Positions 1 through 7,698 are shown, numbered from the stretch's first letter. The stretch: DNA of 37,975 bases from Chloroflexota bacterium (GCA_009692745.1 SHYO01000020.1:1-37975), one strand, 5' to 3'. Program-made: numbers and translations. Notes: generated from the sequence alone by a model not told the origin.

Positions 1-54
1 CAGCGAGAAGTCGCCCTTGGGCTGAGCAGTCGGTTTCCGAGTAGTCGATTTCAT
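1..54 (-). CDS. 5' end of an unidentified leftward gene
   Basis: An ATG at 54-52 on the minus strand is preceded by an AGGAGG ribosome binding site (60-65) at normal spacing and opens a frame that runs off the left edge. Only 18 codons are visible (MKSTTRKPTAQPKGDFSL), polar and basic with no hydrophobic segment, so no function can be assigned. The gene is divergent from the SDR gene that starts near 152. Confidence 0.6.
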   Translation of the reverse strand, partial: MKSTTRKPTAQPKGDFSL

Positions 55-151
55 GGTATCCTCCTGGATTGGCAAGTAATACCATGAAAGTATACAACTG
101 CAGAACGCACCTCCCGCGCTTGTCAAGGTTCAAATCTTAGTGCCATTAAGC

Positions 152-988
152 ATGATGGATACACAGCAACTCTTTAGCGTGGCAGGGCAAACGGTAGTGA
201 TTACCGGCGGCAGTGGTGTGCTGGGTAGTGGCATGGCCCTGGCTCTGGGAGCGGCCGGAGCGCGGATAGCCGTGCTGGGCCGGCACCCGGAAAAGGCGGC
301 AGCAGTGGCTGGCGCCATCCGGGAGAATGGGGGCGAGGCGCTGGGCCTGGCCTGTGATGTGATGGAAAAAGCCGCCCTCGAAGAGGTTGCCGGGAAAATA
401 CAGCAAGCCTTTGGGCCGATAGATATCTTGATTAATGGGGTAGGGGGCAACCAACCTCAGGCCAGTACCGGGGCAGGCCACAGCACGCCTTCCTTTTTTG
501 AGCTAGACCCGGCGGCAGTCGGCGCAGTAGCTGACCTGAACTTTCTAGGTACGTTTATGAGCTGCCAGGTATTTGGCCGGAGCATGGCCGAGCGCAAGCG
601 CGGGTGTATTTTAAATATCGCTTCGCTGAGCGCCGAGCGACCGTTGACGCGGGTAGCCGGATATAGCGCGGCGAAGGCTGCGGTAGTGAACTTTACCCGC
701 TGGCTGGCGGTGCATATGGCCCAGGAATATAGCCCCGAGATCCGGGTCAACGCCCTTTCTCCCGGTTTTTTCCTGACGGAACAAAATCGCTATCTCTTAA
801 CGGACGCGCAAACGGGCGGACTGACGGCCCGCGGGCAGGCGATCCTCTCCCATACGCCTATGGCCCGCTTTGGCGTGCCCGAGGATTTACTGGGTGCGGT
901 CTTCTGGCTGGTGAGCCCGGCTTCTAGATTTGTGACCGGCACGGTGGTGACGGTAGATGGCGGATTCACCGCCTACGCAGGGGTTTAA
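152..988 (+). CDS. SDR-family oxidoreductase, D-mannonate oxidoreductase-like
   Basis: This is a classical short-chain dehydrogenase of about 278 residues. A Rossmann nucleotide-binding motif TGGSGVLG lies at residues 18-25, and the catalytic triad is visible as Ser158, Tyr171 and Lys175 (YSAAK). The NGVGGN stretch and the C-terminal VTVDGGFTAYAGV ending resemble the SDR-type fructuronate reductase/D-mannonate oxidoreductase group, which interconverts D-fructuronate and D-mannonate with NAD(P)H. The exact substrate is inferred from resemblance only. The frame is open from a GTG at 140, but ATG 152 or 155 is the likelier start; no strong SD separates them. The LarA homologue follows 30 bases downstream and probably shares the transcript. 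Confidence 0.88.
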   Translation: MMDTQQLFSVAGQTVVITGGSGVLGSGMALALGAAGARIAVLGRHPEKAAAVAGAIRENGGEALGLACDVMEKAALEEVAGKIQQAFGPIDILINGVGGNQPQASTGAGHSTPSFFELDPAAVGAVADLNFLGTFMSCQVFGRSMAERKRGCILNIASLSAERPLTRVAGYSAAKAAVVNFTRWLAVHMAQEYSPEIRVNALSPGFFLTEQNRYLLTDAQTGGLTARGQAILSHTPMARFGVPEDLLGAVFWLVSPASRFVTGTVVTVDGGFTAYAGV

Positions 989-1018
989 ATACCATGATAA
1001 GATGTGACGGAGGGGCTT

Positions 1019-2281
1019 ATGCTAACCGGTAAAGGATCTACGACGGAAGTTCTGACGGAAGATGCGGTACACCAACTGCTGGCCCAGTCCCTACCCTCTC
1101 TGGCGCTGGACGGGAAGCGCGTGCTGGTGATTATCCCCGATGGCACTCGCACAGCGCCGATTCCGCTGATGTTCCGCCTGCTCTACGAGGAAATCGGGCG
1201 CAAAGCGACCCGCCTGGATTACCTGATCGCCCTGGGCACCCATCCCCCCATGGCGGAAGAGGCTATCGACCGGTTGGTGGGGGTCAGCAGTGCCGAGCGC
1301 AAGGCGCACTATCCGAACGTACACATTTTCAACCACCGCTGGGATTTGCCGGAGACATTGCAGAAGATTGGCACTATCACCCGCGAGGAATCGGCCGGCC
1401 TGACGGAAGGGCGATTTGTTGCCGAGGTACCGGTAACCCTCAACCGGCTGATTTTCGAATATGACCAGTTGATTATCTGCGGCCCGGTCTTTCCCCACGA
1501 AGTGGTGGGATTCTCAGGCGGGGCCAAATATCTCTTTCCCGGCATCGCAGGACCGGAGATCATCAATTTTACCCACTGGCTAGGAGCCTTGGTCACCACT
1601 ATGGCGGCGATTGGCATCAAAGATACGCCCATGCGCCGGGTGGTACACCGGGCAGCGGAATTTGTGACCCAGCCGCTGCTGTGCCTGGCCCTGGTACTAA
1701 AAGGCCAAACGCTCCACGGTCTGTATATCGGCGACCACCTGGCAGCCCACGCCGCCGCCGCGGATCTCTCGGCGCAGCTCAATATCGCCTGGATGGGTCA
1801 ATCGTTCCGGCAGGTACTGTCGATGCCATCGGAGATTTACGATGATTTGTGGACGGCGGCCAAGGCGATGTATAAAACGGAGCCGATCATCGGCGATGGG
1901 GGCGAGGTGATTATCTATGCGCCGCATATCACCGAGATTTCCTACACCCACGGTAAAGTGATTGACCAAGTCGGATATCACGTGCGGGATTATTTCACCA
2001 GGCAACAGGAGCGTTTCAAAGATGTGCCCGGCTCCATCAAAGCGCATAGCACCCATGTGAAGGGGGTGGGCACATACGACGCCGAAACGGCTATCGAGAT
2101 ACCCCGCATCCAGGTTACGCTGGCTACCAGGATCCCGCGGGAACGCTGCGAGCAGGTGAACCTGGGGTTTGCAGATTACCGGGAGATCGATCCCCAAGCC
2201 TGGGCCGGGCGGGAAGCAGCAGGGATATTGCTGGTACCTCACGCCGGTGAGATATTGTACCGCTTACAAGGCGTGGGATAG
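1019..2281 (+). CDS. LarA-family nickel-pincer hydroxyacid racemase/epimerase (DUF2088)
   Basis: This is a 420-residue member of the lactate racemase superfamily, which uses a nickel-pincer nucleotide cofactor to racemise or epimerise 2-hydroxyacids. The cofactor site is intact: His160 (PHEVVG), Lys170 (GGAKYLFPG) and His186 (INFTH). Their spacing of 10 and 16 residues equals that of His174, Lys184 and His200 in Lactobacillus plantarum LarA. A further His75 lies in GTHPP. I chose ATG 1019 because GGAGG at 1009-1013 sits five bases before it; the frame also opens at GTG 1004. No larB, larC or larE cofactor genes are in the window. Directly behind an aldonate-type dehydrogenase, a sugar-acid 2-epimerase is a more natural guess than lactate racemase. 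Confidence 0.87.
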   Translation: MLTGKGSTTEVLTEDAVHQLLAQSLPSLALDGKRVLVIIPDGTRTAPIPLMFRLLYEEIGRKATRLDYLIALGTHPPMAEEAIDRLVGVSSAERKAHYPNVHIFNHRWDLPETLQKIGTITREESAGLTEGRFVAEVPVTLNRLIFEYDQLIICGPVFPHEVVGFSGGAKYLFPGIAGPEIINFTHWLGALVTTMAAIGIKDTPMRRVVHRAAEFVTQPLLCLALVLKGQTLHGLYIGDHLAAHAAAADLSAQLNIAWMGQSFRQVLSMPSEIYDDLWTAAKAMYKTEPIIGDGGEVIIYAPHITEISYTHGKVIDQVGYHVRDYFTRQQERFKDVPGSIKAHSTHVKGVGTYDAETAIEIPRIQVTLATRIPRERCEQVNLGFADYREIDPQAWAGREAAGILLVPHAGEILYRLQGVG

Positions 2282-2331
2282 AAAGTTGTACATCACCAGG
2301 AAGCATTGGTGGGCGAACCTATTAAAAAAGG

Positions 2332-2361
2332 TTGGCAACGGATAGTCCATTGGGATATAAT
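2332..2361 (+). promoter_or_regulatory. sigma-70 promoter for hspR-def
   Basis: TTGGCA (2332-2337) and a perfect TATAAT (2356-2361) are separated by 18 bases. Transcription would start near 2368, leaving a leader of about 118 bases before the chosen hspR start. I did not find a HAIR-type (CTTGAGT-N7-ACTCAAG) HspR operator here. Confidence 0.65.
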
Positions 2362-2485
2362 TTCGGTTATTGTAACCTTTAGAGCCCTTTGCTCTCGGGA
2401 AGTCCGGCCTGCACATGCTGGCTGTCATGGAACCGGGCGAAAAAGCAAATTAATTCCTAATTGGATAGCGGTACAAAGACAGATT

Positions 2486-2776
2486 ATGCCACACTCAGAT
2501 CGTAATATGCCGGTCTACGTCATTAGCGTAGCTGCCACTTTATGCAATGTCCATCCCCGTACATTGCGCATCTATGAAGAAAAAGGGTTGGTCTCCCCGC
2601 AACGGACGGAAACGAATATCCGCCTGTATTCTGAGAACGATATCCGCCGCATCCGGATTATTCGTTACTTGCGCGAGGAAAGGGGAGTTAACCTGATAGG
2701 CATCCGCGTAATTTTAGAGCGGGAAGAGATATGGAAGTCTGATGAGTTAATCGACCAAATTTTGAATAATCTCTGA
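2486..2776 (+). CDS. hspR: MerR-family heat-shock regulator, HspR-like
   Basis: The protein has 96 residues and is a single MerR-type winged HTH domain: YVISVAATLCNVHPRTLRIYEEKGLV followed by TNIRLYSENDIRRIRIIRYL. It matches the layout of HspR, the repressor of dnaK and related chaperone genes in actinobacteria and other lineages. It lacks any long C-terminal effector domain, as expected for HspR. The frame is open from 2306, but the first 60 codons look non-coding and lie in the leader, so ATG 2486 or ATG 2507 is the likely start. Peptide deformylase follows after 12 bases. No dnaK operon is present here, so the regulator is an orphan locally and its targets must lie elsewhere. Confidence 0.82.
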   Translation: MPHSDRNMPVYVISVAATLCNVHPRTLRIYEEKGLVSPQRTETNIRLYSENDIRRIRIIRYLREERGVNLIGIRVILEREEIWKSDELIDQILNNL

Positions 2777-2788
2777 GGTTGAGCCATT

Positions 2789-3352
2789 ATGGCGATTTTG
2801 CCCATCGTCCTGGTAGAAGATAAGAACCCCATCCTCCGCCAGAAGACCAGAAAAATTAATAAGGTGACACCGGCCATCCAGGAAATCGTGGATCATATGG
2901 TGGAAACCATGCACGATGCCCCCGGTATGGGCCTGGCCGCCCCCCAGGTGAATGTGCCGTTGCGCATCCTCATCGCCCAGGTGCCGCAAGATGAAGAAGA
3001 ACCCGATGCCGGCAAGCTGTTTACGATGATTAATCCGGAGATTGTCAAGGTCTCCGAGGAGATGGAAGCCGCAGATGAGGGCTGTCTATCGATTCCCGGC
3101 TTGCTGGGAGAGGTTGACCGGCACGTAGCGGTGGAGGTACGGGCACTCAACCGGTCGGGTAAGCCGGTACGGATCAAGGCCAGGGGTTTGCTGGCCCGCA
3201 TTTTCCAACACGAGATTGATCACCTGGACGGGATTCTCTTCACCGATCGCATCACTGCCCCGGGGAAGCTGTTTAAGCTGGTCCGCACGGAGGACGGCGT
3301 GGAACGGGTGCCGCTCAGTGGATGGCAAGAGCCGGCCAAGAGCAGCCATTGA
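2789..3352 (+). CDS. def: peptide deformylase
   Basis: This 187-residue metalloenzyme removes the N-terminal formyl group from new polypeptides. All three signature motifs are present: GMGLAAPQ (46-53), EGCLS (97-101, with the metal-binding Cys99) and QHEIDH (140-145, with two metal-binding His and the catalytic Glu142). Length and order are normal. It is 12 bases downstream of hspR and ends just before a strong terminator, so hspR-def is a two-gene transcript. Confidence 0.96.
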   Translation: MAILPIVLVEDKNPILRQKTRKINKVTPAIQEIVDHMVETMHDAPGMGLAAPQVNVPLRILIAQVPQDEEEPDAGKLFTMINPEIVKVSEEMEAADEGCLSIPGLLGEVDRHVAVEVRALNRSGKPVRIKARGLLARIFQHEIDHLDGILFTDRITAPGKLFKLVRTEDGVERVPLSGWQEPAKSSH

Positions 3353-3387
3353 ACCGATGCCATGAGTTAAGCGACGGGTTAATTACG

Positions 3388-3428
3388 AAACCCCGCTTTT
3401 GCCTGGCAACCAGGCAAAAGCGGGGTTT
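3388..3428 (+). terminator. Rho-independent terminator of hspR-def
   Basis: A perfect 19-bp stem (3388-3406 with 3410-3428) closes a CAA triloop and runs into a T tract. It lies between the convergent def and ABC ATPase genes. It should stop rightward transcription efficiently; on the minus strand the trailing T run is shorter, so leftward termination is possible but weaker. Confidence 0.93.
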
Positions 3429-3454
3429 TTGCTATAGGTCAGATAGGACGGCTG

Positions 3455-4555
3455 CTAGCGAATCGCCTTCTTGGTCTGGCCGTCGAAGAAGTGGAGCTTG
3501 TTCACATCAAAGGCCATCTCCATATCTTGCTCGGCCGCGGTTTTGGTGCGGTTGTCGAGGACGGCGACGAAAGCTTGCGTACCGGAGACCAGGTACAAAT
3601 TTAACTGGGAGCCCATCGGCTCGACCACATCCACACGGGACTTGATCTTAGCGACAACGGCATCGCCGGGTGCAAACAGCGGATCGTAAATATGCTCAGG
3701 GCGGATACCGAGGCTGACCTCTTTACCCATGTAGGGCTTTAGCAAAGCCATTTTGTCGGCCGGCACAGGCAAGCGGAAGGTACCGGCATCGACGAAGAGT
3801 TTGTCGTTATCCCCTACCACCGTCGTATCGAAGAAGTTCATAGCCGGGCTGCCGATGAAGCCGGCGACAAAATGATTGGCGGGCTTATCGTAGAGATTTT
3901 GCGGGGTGTCGAGCTGTTGCAGAATGCCATCGCGCATCACGGCAATACGTGAGGCCATGGTCATGGCTTCTACCTGATCGTGGGTGACGTAGATGAAGGT
4001 GGTATCCAGCCGCCGGTGCAACTTGATCAGCTCGGCACGCGTCTGGACGCGTAATTTAGCATCCAGGTTTGAAAGCGGCTCATCCATCAGGAAGACCTGC
4101 GGCTCGCGCACAATTGCGCGGCCCAAGGCCACGCGCTGGCGCTGGCCACCGGAAAGTTGCTTGGGCTTGCGATCAAGCAATTGGCCGATACCCAGCAAAT
4201 CCGCCGCCTCCTTGACGCGCCGGTCAATATCGCTCTTGGGGGTTTTACGCAGTTTCAGACCGAAAGCCATGTTGTCGTAGACCGACATATGCGGATAGAG
4301 CGCATAGGACTGGAACACCATCGCGATGTCCCGGTCTTTGGGAGGCACATCGTTTACCACGCGATCCCCAATATAGATCGAACCGGCAGAAATCTCCTCC
4401 AACCCTGCCAGAAGCCGCAAAGCGGTGGTTTTACCGCACCCCGACGGACCTACCAGCACCAAGAATTCCTTGTCGGCAACATCGAGGGATAGGTCGTTGA
4501 CGGCAGTTACATCACCAAACCGCTTGAAAACATGCTCAAAAACAACCTTTGCCAT
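3455..4555 (-). CDS. sugar ABC transporter ATP-binding protein, MalK/UgpC/MsmK type
   Basis: This 366-residue ATPase energises carbohydrate import. The Walker A motif GPSGCGKTT is at 36-44, the Q-loop is in [11 protein letters not shown], the ABC signature LSGGQ at 134-138, Walker B VFLMDEP at 154-160 and the switch His at 192. A C-terminal TOBE/regulatory region includes [11 protein letters not shown] start it at ATG 4555 because AAAGGAG (4564-4570) lies eight bases upstream, although the frame is open to 4597. No permease or binding-protein genes are adjacent, so it is probably a shared ATPase serving several sugar importers, as MsmK does. Its substrate cannot be read from this window. Confidence 0.94.
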   Translation of the reverse strand: MAKVVFEHVFKRFGDVTAVNDLSLDVADKEFLVLVGPSGCGKTTALRLLAGLEEISAGSIYIGDRVVNDVPPKDRDIAMVFQSYALYPHMSVYDNMAFGLKLRKTPKSDIDRRVKEAADLLGIGQLLDRKPKQLSGGQRQRVALGRAIVREPQVFLMDEPLSNLDAKLRVQTRAELIKLHRRLDTTFIYVTHDQVEAMTMASRIAVMRDGILQQLDTPQNLYDKPANHFVAGFIGSPAMNFFDTTVVGDNDKLFVDAGTFRLPVPADKMALLKPYMGKEVSLGIRPEHIYDPLFAPGDAVVAKIKSRVDVVEPMGSQLNLYLVSGTQAFVAVLDNRTKTAAEQDMEMAFDVNKLHFFDGQTKKAIR

Positions 4556-4595
4556 GGATTCGGCTCCTTTCTGGAACGGGTCGATACGCTTTTCC

Positions 4596-4624
4596 ATTCT
4601 AACACAATTCCGCGATATTGTCTA
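4596..4624 (-). promoter_or_regulatory. promoter of the ABC ATPase gene
   Basis: On the minus strand TAGACA (4619-4624) and TAGAAT (4596-4601) are 17 bases apart, 41 bases upstream of the chosen ATG. It is back to back with the promoter of the methylase/MazG gene. Confidence 0.6.
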
Positions 4625-4628
4625 CCAT

Positions 4629-4656
4629 TTGCCGCCGCTTTTTTGAAGACTATAAT
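4629..4656 (+). promoter_or_regulatory. promoter of the methylase/MazG gene
   Basis: TTGCCG (4629-4634) and a perfect TATAAT (4651-4656) are spaced by 16 bases. They lie 36 bases upstream of the chosen ATG at 4692. Confidence 0.6.
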
Positions 4657-4691
4657 GGTAAGTATTATTGTGTGGGCGGAAAGGGATAGAT

Positions 4692-6161
4692 ATGGGACCT
4701 GTAACGATTGTCGGGTTAGGACCGGGGCGGGCGGGAGATTTGACCCGCGAAGCCTGGGAGGTCTTATCCCAAGCGACGGAAGTCTACTTGCGTACGTGGC
4801 GCCATCCCAGCAGCCAGGCCATCCCGCCGGGCCCTGAGGTGTTTTCTTTCGACCACCTTTATGAGACCCATGAGGCGTTTGATGCCATATATGAGGCCAT
4901 AGTGGCAGAAGTGTGGCGCCTGGCGCAGCGCCCTGAGGGGGTGATCTACGCCGTGCCCGGCCATCCTCTGATGGGTGAGCACACGGTGTACCGGATATTA
5001 CAACAGGGGCGCGCTGCGGGAATATCTGTACGCGTCGTGGCCGGGTTAAGCTTTGTGGAGCCGGTACTGGCGGCGCTGCAGCAGGACGCGCTGGAAGGCA
5101 GCACGCCGGGTACGGCGGGGCTGCAGATCGTGGATGGGGCGGACATAGCGCGTGCCTATTACCCCCCGCTGAATACCGATTTACCGGCGCTGATTCCCCA
5201 GGTCTACGACCGGGAGATGGCGGCGGACGTGAAGCTGACGTTGATGAATGCTTACCCCGATGAGCACCCGGTAACGGTCGTGCGGGGCGCGGGAACGGAC
5301 AGCGCCGCCAGTGAGACGGTACCGCTCTACCAATTGGACCAAGGGGTAGCGCTGGATGATTTAACGACGCTCTACCTCCCGCCGATTGCGGGCGGGCGCA
5401 CAAGCCTGAGCGCCTTACAAGATATCCTGGCACATCTGCGCAGCCCGGCAGGCTGCCCCTGGGATCGGGAGCAAGACCATCTCTCACTGCGACCGGAGCT
5501 GCTGGAAGAGGTACACGAAGTGCTGGCGGCGCTGGACGCAGAGGACATGGAGGCGCTGCAGGAGGAACTGGGAGACCTGTTCCTGAACGTCTTCTTCCAG
5601 GTGCAACTCGCTACGGAGGAGGGGGAATTTCGCCTGTCGGACGTAGTACGGGAGCATACCGATAAGCTGATCCGGCGCCATCCCCACGTCTTCGGAGATG
5701 TGAAGGTCTCAGGAACGGCGGATGTGAAGGCAAATTGGGATCAGATCAAGCAAGCAGAAAAGCCCCACGCGACCCGGGGGACTCCCATTGAAAATATTCC
5801 GGTAAGCCTGCCAGCCCTAGCCCACGCCCAGGAGGTCAGTAAGAAAGCGGCCAAGGAGCGGTTCGACTGGACAGATATATCCGGCGTATGGGATAAAGTG
5901 CGTGAGGAAGTGCTGGAGGTCAAGGAGGCGCAGAACCAGGCCGAGCGGGAGCAAGAGCTGGGGGATCTCCTGTTTGCTACGGTGAACCTGGCCCGCTGGC
6001 TGAATGTCGATGCCGAGAGCAGCCTGCGCCAGGCCACACAGCGCTTCATCGCCCGCTACCTGGGCACGCGCCGCCTGGCAGAGCAGCGCCACCTCGACTG
6101 GCAAAACCTCACCCTGGCGGAGATGGATGGGTTGTGGGAAGAGGTGAAGATGACAAGGTGA
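4692..6161 (+). CDS. mazG: tetrapyrrole methylase domain-MazG fusion, YabN-type
   Basis: The protein has 489 residues. Residues 1 to about 225 form a tetrapyrrole (uroporphyrin-III C) methylase-like domain, with VTIVGLGPG near the N-terminus and YAVPGHPLMGEHTV further on. Two MazG nucleoside triphosphate pyrophosphohydrolase modules follow. The first (about 240-350) begins with AGCPWDREQ and carries ELLEEVHEVLAAL and EELGDLFLNV, the Glu/Asp Mg-binding helices. The second (about 380-480) has VREEVLEVKEA and QELGDLLFA. MazG removes abnormal nucleotides; the role of the methylase domain in YabN proteins is unclear. ATG 4692 is preceded by AAGG; the TTG at 4668 is less likely. The last codons and stop lie in a repeat also found at 18388. 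Confidence 0.92.
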   Translation: MGPVTIVGLGPGRAGDLTREAWEVLSQATEVYLRTWRHPSSQAIPPGPEVFSFDHLYETHEAFDAIYEAIVAEVWRLAQRPEGVIYAVPGHPLMGEHTVYRILQQGRAAGISVRVVAGLSFVEPVLAALQQDALEGSTPGTAGLQIVDGADIARAYYPPLNTDLPALIPQVYDREMAADVKLTLMNAYPDEHPVTVVRGAGTDSAASETVPLYQLDQGVALDDLTTLYLPPIAGGRTSLSALQDILAHLRSPAGCPWDREQDHLSLRPELLEEVHEVLAALDAEDMEALQEELGDLFLNVFFQVQLATEEGEFRLSDVVREHTDKLIRRHPHVFGDVKVSGTADVKANWDQIKQAEKPHATRGTPIENIPVSLPALAHAQEVSKKAAKERFDWTDISGVWDKVREEVLEVKEAQNQAEREQELGDLLFATVNLARWLNVDAESSLRQATQRFIARYLGTRRLAEQRHLDWQNLTLAEMDGLWEEVKMTR

Positions 6162-6242
6162 GGGGGTGAATGCCAATCAATGATTGGGCCGGTAATAAAG
6201 TGAGAGGGCGACAGTTAGTACTGTCACCCCCTCACCTTGTCA
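6150..6242. repeat. inverted pair of a GGTGA-rich repeat after mazG
   Basis: A 19-base arm (6151-6169) is perfectly complementary to 6224-6242, with 54 bases between. Inside are two smaller hairpins, CCAATCA/TGATTGG (around 6174-6188) and GACAGT/ACTGTC (around 6210-6225). The left arm contains the mazG stop codon. The same 20-base unit occurs at 18388-18407. The foldback may end transcription of mazG, but no T run follows. Confidence 0.75.
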
Positions 6243-6254
6243 CCCGGTCATCTG

Positions 6255-6329
6255 TCGGGGCGAGTGGATTTGAACCACCGGCCTCAGCGTCCCGAACGCT
6301 GCGCGCTAACCAAACTGCGCTACGCCCCG
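6255..6329 (-). tRNA. tRNA-Pro(CGG)
   Basis: The full cloverleaf is readable on the minus strand: acceptor CGGGGCG paired with CGCCCCG, anticodon stem CAGCG/CGCTG closing loop TTCGGGA with anticodon CGG, and T arm GGTGG-TTCAAAT-CCACT. The discriminator is A and the CCA end is not encoded. The start with C1 is typical of bacterial proline tRNAs. Confidence 0.95.
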
Positions 6330-6342
6330 CCACACAACCCTT

Positions 6343-6371
6343 ATTATAACGCAAAGGGGGAATCTTTACAA
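6343..6371 (-). promoter_or_regulatory. promoter of tRNA-Pro
   Basis: On the minus strand TTGTAA (6366-6371) and TATAAT (6343-6348) are 17 bases apart, with the -10 box 13 bases before the mature 5' end. Its -35 box overlaps the -35 box of the divergent tRNA-Arg promoter almost completely. Confidence 0.7.
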
Positions 6372-6393
6372 ATGCGCCTAAGATGGCTATAAT
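6365..6393 (+). promoter_or_regulatory. promoter of tRNA-Arg
   Basis: TTTACA (6365-6370) and TATAAT (6388-6393) are separated by 17 bases, 12 bases before the tRNA-Arg 5' end. The -35 hexamer shares five of its six base pairs with that of tRNA-Pro on the other strand. Confidence 0.7.
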
Positions 6394-6405
6394 TGTGTTC
6401 TCAGT

Positions 6406-6478
6406 GGCCCCGTAGCTCAGAGGATAGAGCAGAGGTTTCCTAAACCTTGTGTCGTGAGTTCAATTCTCACCGGGGCCC
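6406..6478 (+). tRNA. tRNA-Arg(CCT)
   Basis: Acceptor GGCCCCG pairs with CGGGGCC (6471-6477). The D arm is GCTC-AGAGGATA-GAGC, the anticodon stem GAGGT/ACCTT closes loop TTCCTAA with anticodon CCT, and the T arm is GTGAG-TTCAATT-CTCAC. No CCA is encoded. The base after the acceptor stem (discriminator, 6478) reads C, which is unusual for an arginine tRNA. Confidence 0.93.
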
Positions 6479-6597
6479 TTACTACTGTTTGTAAGGGTTG
6501 CGTTCCGCAGCCTAGTTGTATATAGTTGTTCCTGGTGCCAGAATCTTAAAAGAAAACCTTAGCTCTGGCGCTTTAAGACTATCTTAAGATTGCAAAC

Positions 6598-6634
6598 AAA
6601 AAACCCGCTGGCCCTTTGTGTAGGGTAGCGGGTT
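6598..6634 (-). terminator. leftward Rho-independent terminator
   Basis: AACCCGCT (6602-6609) pairs with AGCGGGTT (6627-6634), with an inner CCCT/AGGG extension. On the minus strand the stem is followed by a six-T run. It would end leftward transcription coming from the lipoprotein gene. The apparent ATG of the MerR-like ORF begins on the very next base. Confidence 0.8.
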
Positions 6635-6898
6635 ATGGCATACGCTCAGGTGCAGATACCAGAAAGTGGCTTGTTAGTGGCTGTGGAAGCGATACAGTAT
6701 CTTGGAATCAGCCTGTATGCACTGAAGCAAGCGGAGAGACGCGGAGACCTGCAACCGTTTAGGACGCCAGGCGGGTATAGGCGTTACAGCCGGGAGATGT
6801 TAGACGGGTATAATGGAGAGGGCAAAGCGGTAGCCGTGGGACAACAAAAAGCCCGGCGAGCCGTCATAATCTCATTCGTCCTAATTTTAATATCCTGA
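6635..6898 (+). CDS. small MerR/excisionase-type HTH ORF, probably truncated
   Basis: This 87-residue frame contains a convincing HTH core: AIQYLGISLYALKQAERRGDLQPFRTPGGYRRYSREML, the pattern of MerR, excisionase and IS607-type recombinase N-termini, where TPGG-RRY forms the wing. After the HTH the sequence (KAVAVGQQKARRAVIIS) resembles nothing I recognise. The last 115 bases overlap the 3' end of the lipoprotein gene on the other strand. There is no SD before the ATG, which abuts a terminator stem. It may be the N-terminal remnant of a recombinase or regulator rather than a working gene. Confidence 0.4.
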   Translation: MAYAQVQIPESGLLVAVEAIQYLGISLYALKQAERRGDLQPFRTPGGYRRYSREMLDGYNGEGKAVAVGQQKARRAVIISFVLILIS

Positions 6899-7698
6899 GC
6901 ACCGTTATTTGTAATGCTGAAAACAGTAGCAAATCGAGTTTCTCCTGGATCTACAGACTTAAGACTTATGGTCGCCGGCTGTCCATTAAATTGCGTTTTG
7001 GCTTGGTCGCCGACCGATTTAAGCAGATCTCTAGGGATGTAATTATAAGAATTATTATCAGCGGGAATATCCAGATAGAAAGACAGACCCATAGGCGAAG
7101 GAAGAGAAGAGGATAACTGAGTTTCAGAAACCCAACCCTGCCAATCTCTATACATATAACTCTTCTCTTTTACCCCTGCGACATCGATAAAGTAATATAC
7201 CGTCCCTTGGCATGGAATGGTCTTTGTTACGTGCCCCTTCTGGCCATAATACATCGATAGCTCTACGGCTTTGCGGCCGGATATATCATTGCAGCCAGAG
7301 ACTTTTTTGAACAATCCCACATCATCGGAGAGCATCGAAATATAATAGAGCGTGGGTGCCCCGAGGCTCGCTGAAGGCGGAACAAGATATATCTCTTGCC
7401 CAACATTGAATTTATTCTCTATCTGTGTAGCAGTTGCGGGTGCTGGCGTTAATGTCGGCGGATTAATCGTTGCAGTAAGTGGTATGGGTGTCGGGACTGA
7501 GTTTTTGGTGACCGCTTGTATGGGCTGGGTTGTGGCTGTGATTGGTAATGGTGTCGCTGTGCGAGCCTCTATAGATTTGGGAGTCGTCGTATTGGGAGTT
7601 TGTGTTACCAAATTATCCACTGTCCGGGGAGTAGATGAGGCTCCTCTACAACCACTCACTAGCATAACGAGGATTAGCAGTAGTATAGATTTCTGCAC
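6784..7698 (-). CDS. secreted lipoprotein with Thr/Pro-rich linker
   Basis: The protein has about 304 residues. A signal peptide (KSILLLILVMLVSG) ends in a lipobox with Cys17, so it should be a lipid-anchored, cell-surface protein. A long low-complexity Thr/Pro/Ala stretch covers roughly residues 20-105, typical of surface-exposed linkers. The C-terminal globular region includes YRDWQGWVSETQL, weakly like an SH3b-type repeat, but no family is assigned. GTG 7698 is the best start because GGAGG lies five bases upstream; the frame is open to 7737. The final 30 or so residues are antisense to the MerR-like ORF and may be foreign. A terminator follows at 6598-6634. Confidence 0.7.
   Translation of the reverse strand: MQKSILLLILVMLVSGCRGASSTPRTVDNLVTQTPNTTTPKSIEARTATPLPITATTQPIQAVTKNSVPTPIPLTATINPPTLTPAPATATQIENKFNVGQEIYLVPPSASLGAPTLYYISMLSDDVGLFKKVSGCNDISGRKAVELSMYYGQKGHVTKTIPCQGTVYYFIDVAGVKEKSYMYRDWQGWVSETQLSSSLPSPMGLSFYLDIPADNNSYNYIPRDLLKSVGDQAKTQFNGQPATISLKSVDPGETRFATVFSITNNGAQDIKIRTNEIMTARRAFCCPTATALPSPLYPSNISRL

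Noticed and set aside
2306-2485. N-terminal extension of HspR
   Set aside because: It covers the promoter TTGGCA-N18-TATAAT and has no similarity to the family; the HTH begins after ATG 2486.
2281-2486. HAIR-type HspR operator for autoregulation
   Set aside because: No CTTGAGT-N7-ACTCAAG inverted repeat is present around the hspR promoter.
4507-5487. 326-codon open frame on the minus strand
   Set aside because: It is antisense to the methylase/MazG gene and overlaps the start of the ABC ATPase gene; its Pro/Arg-rich translation has no motif.
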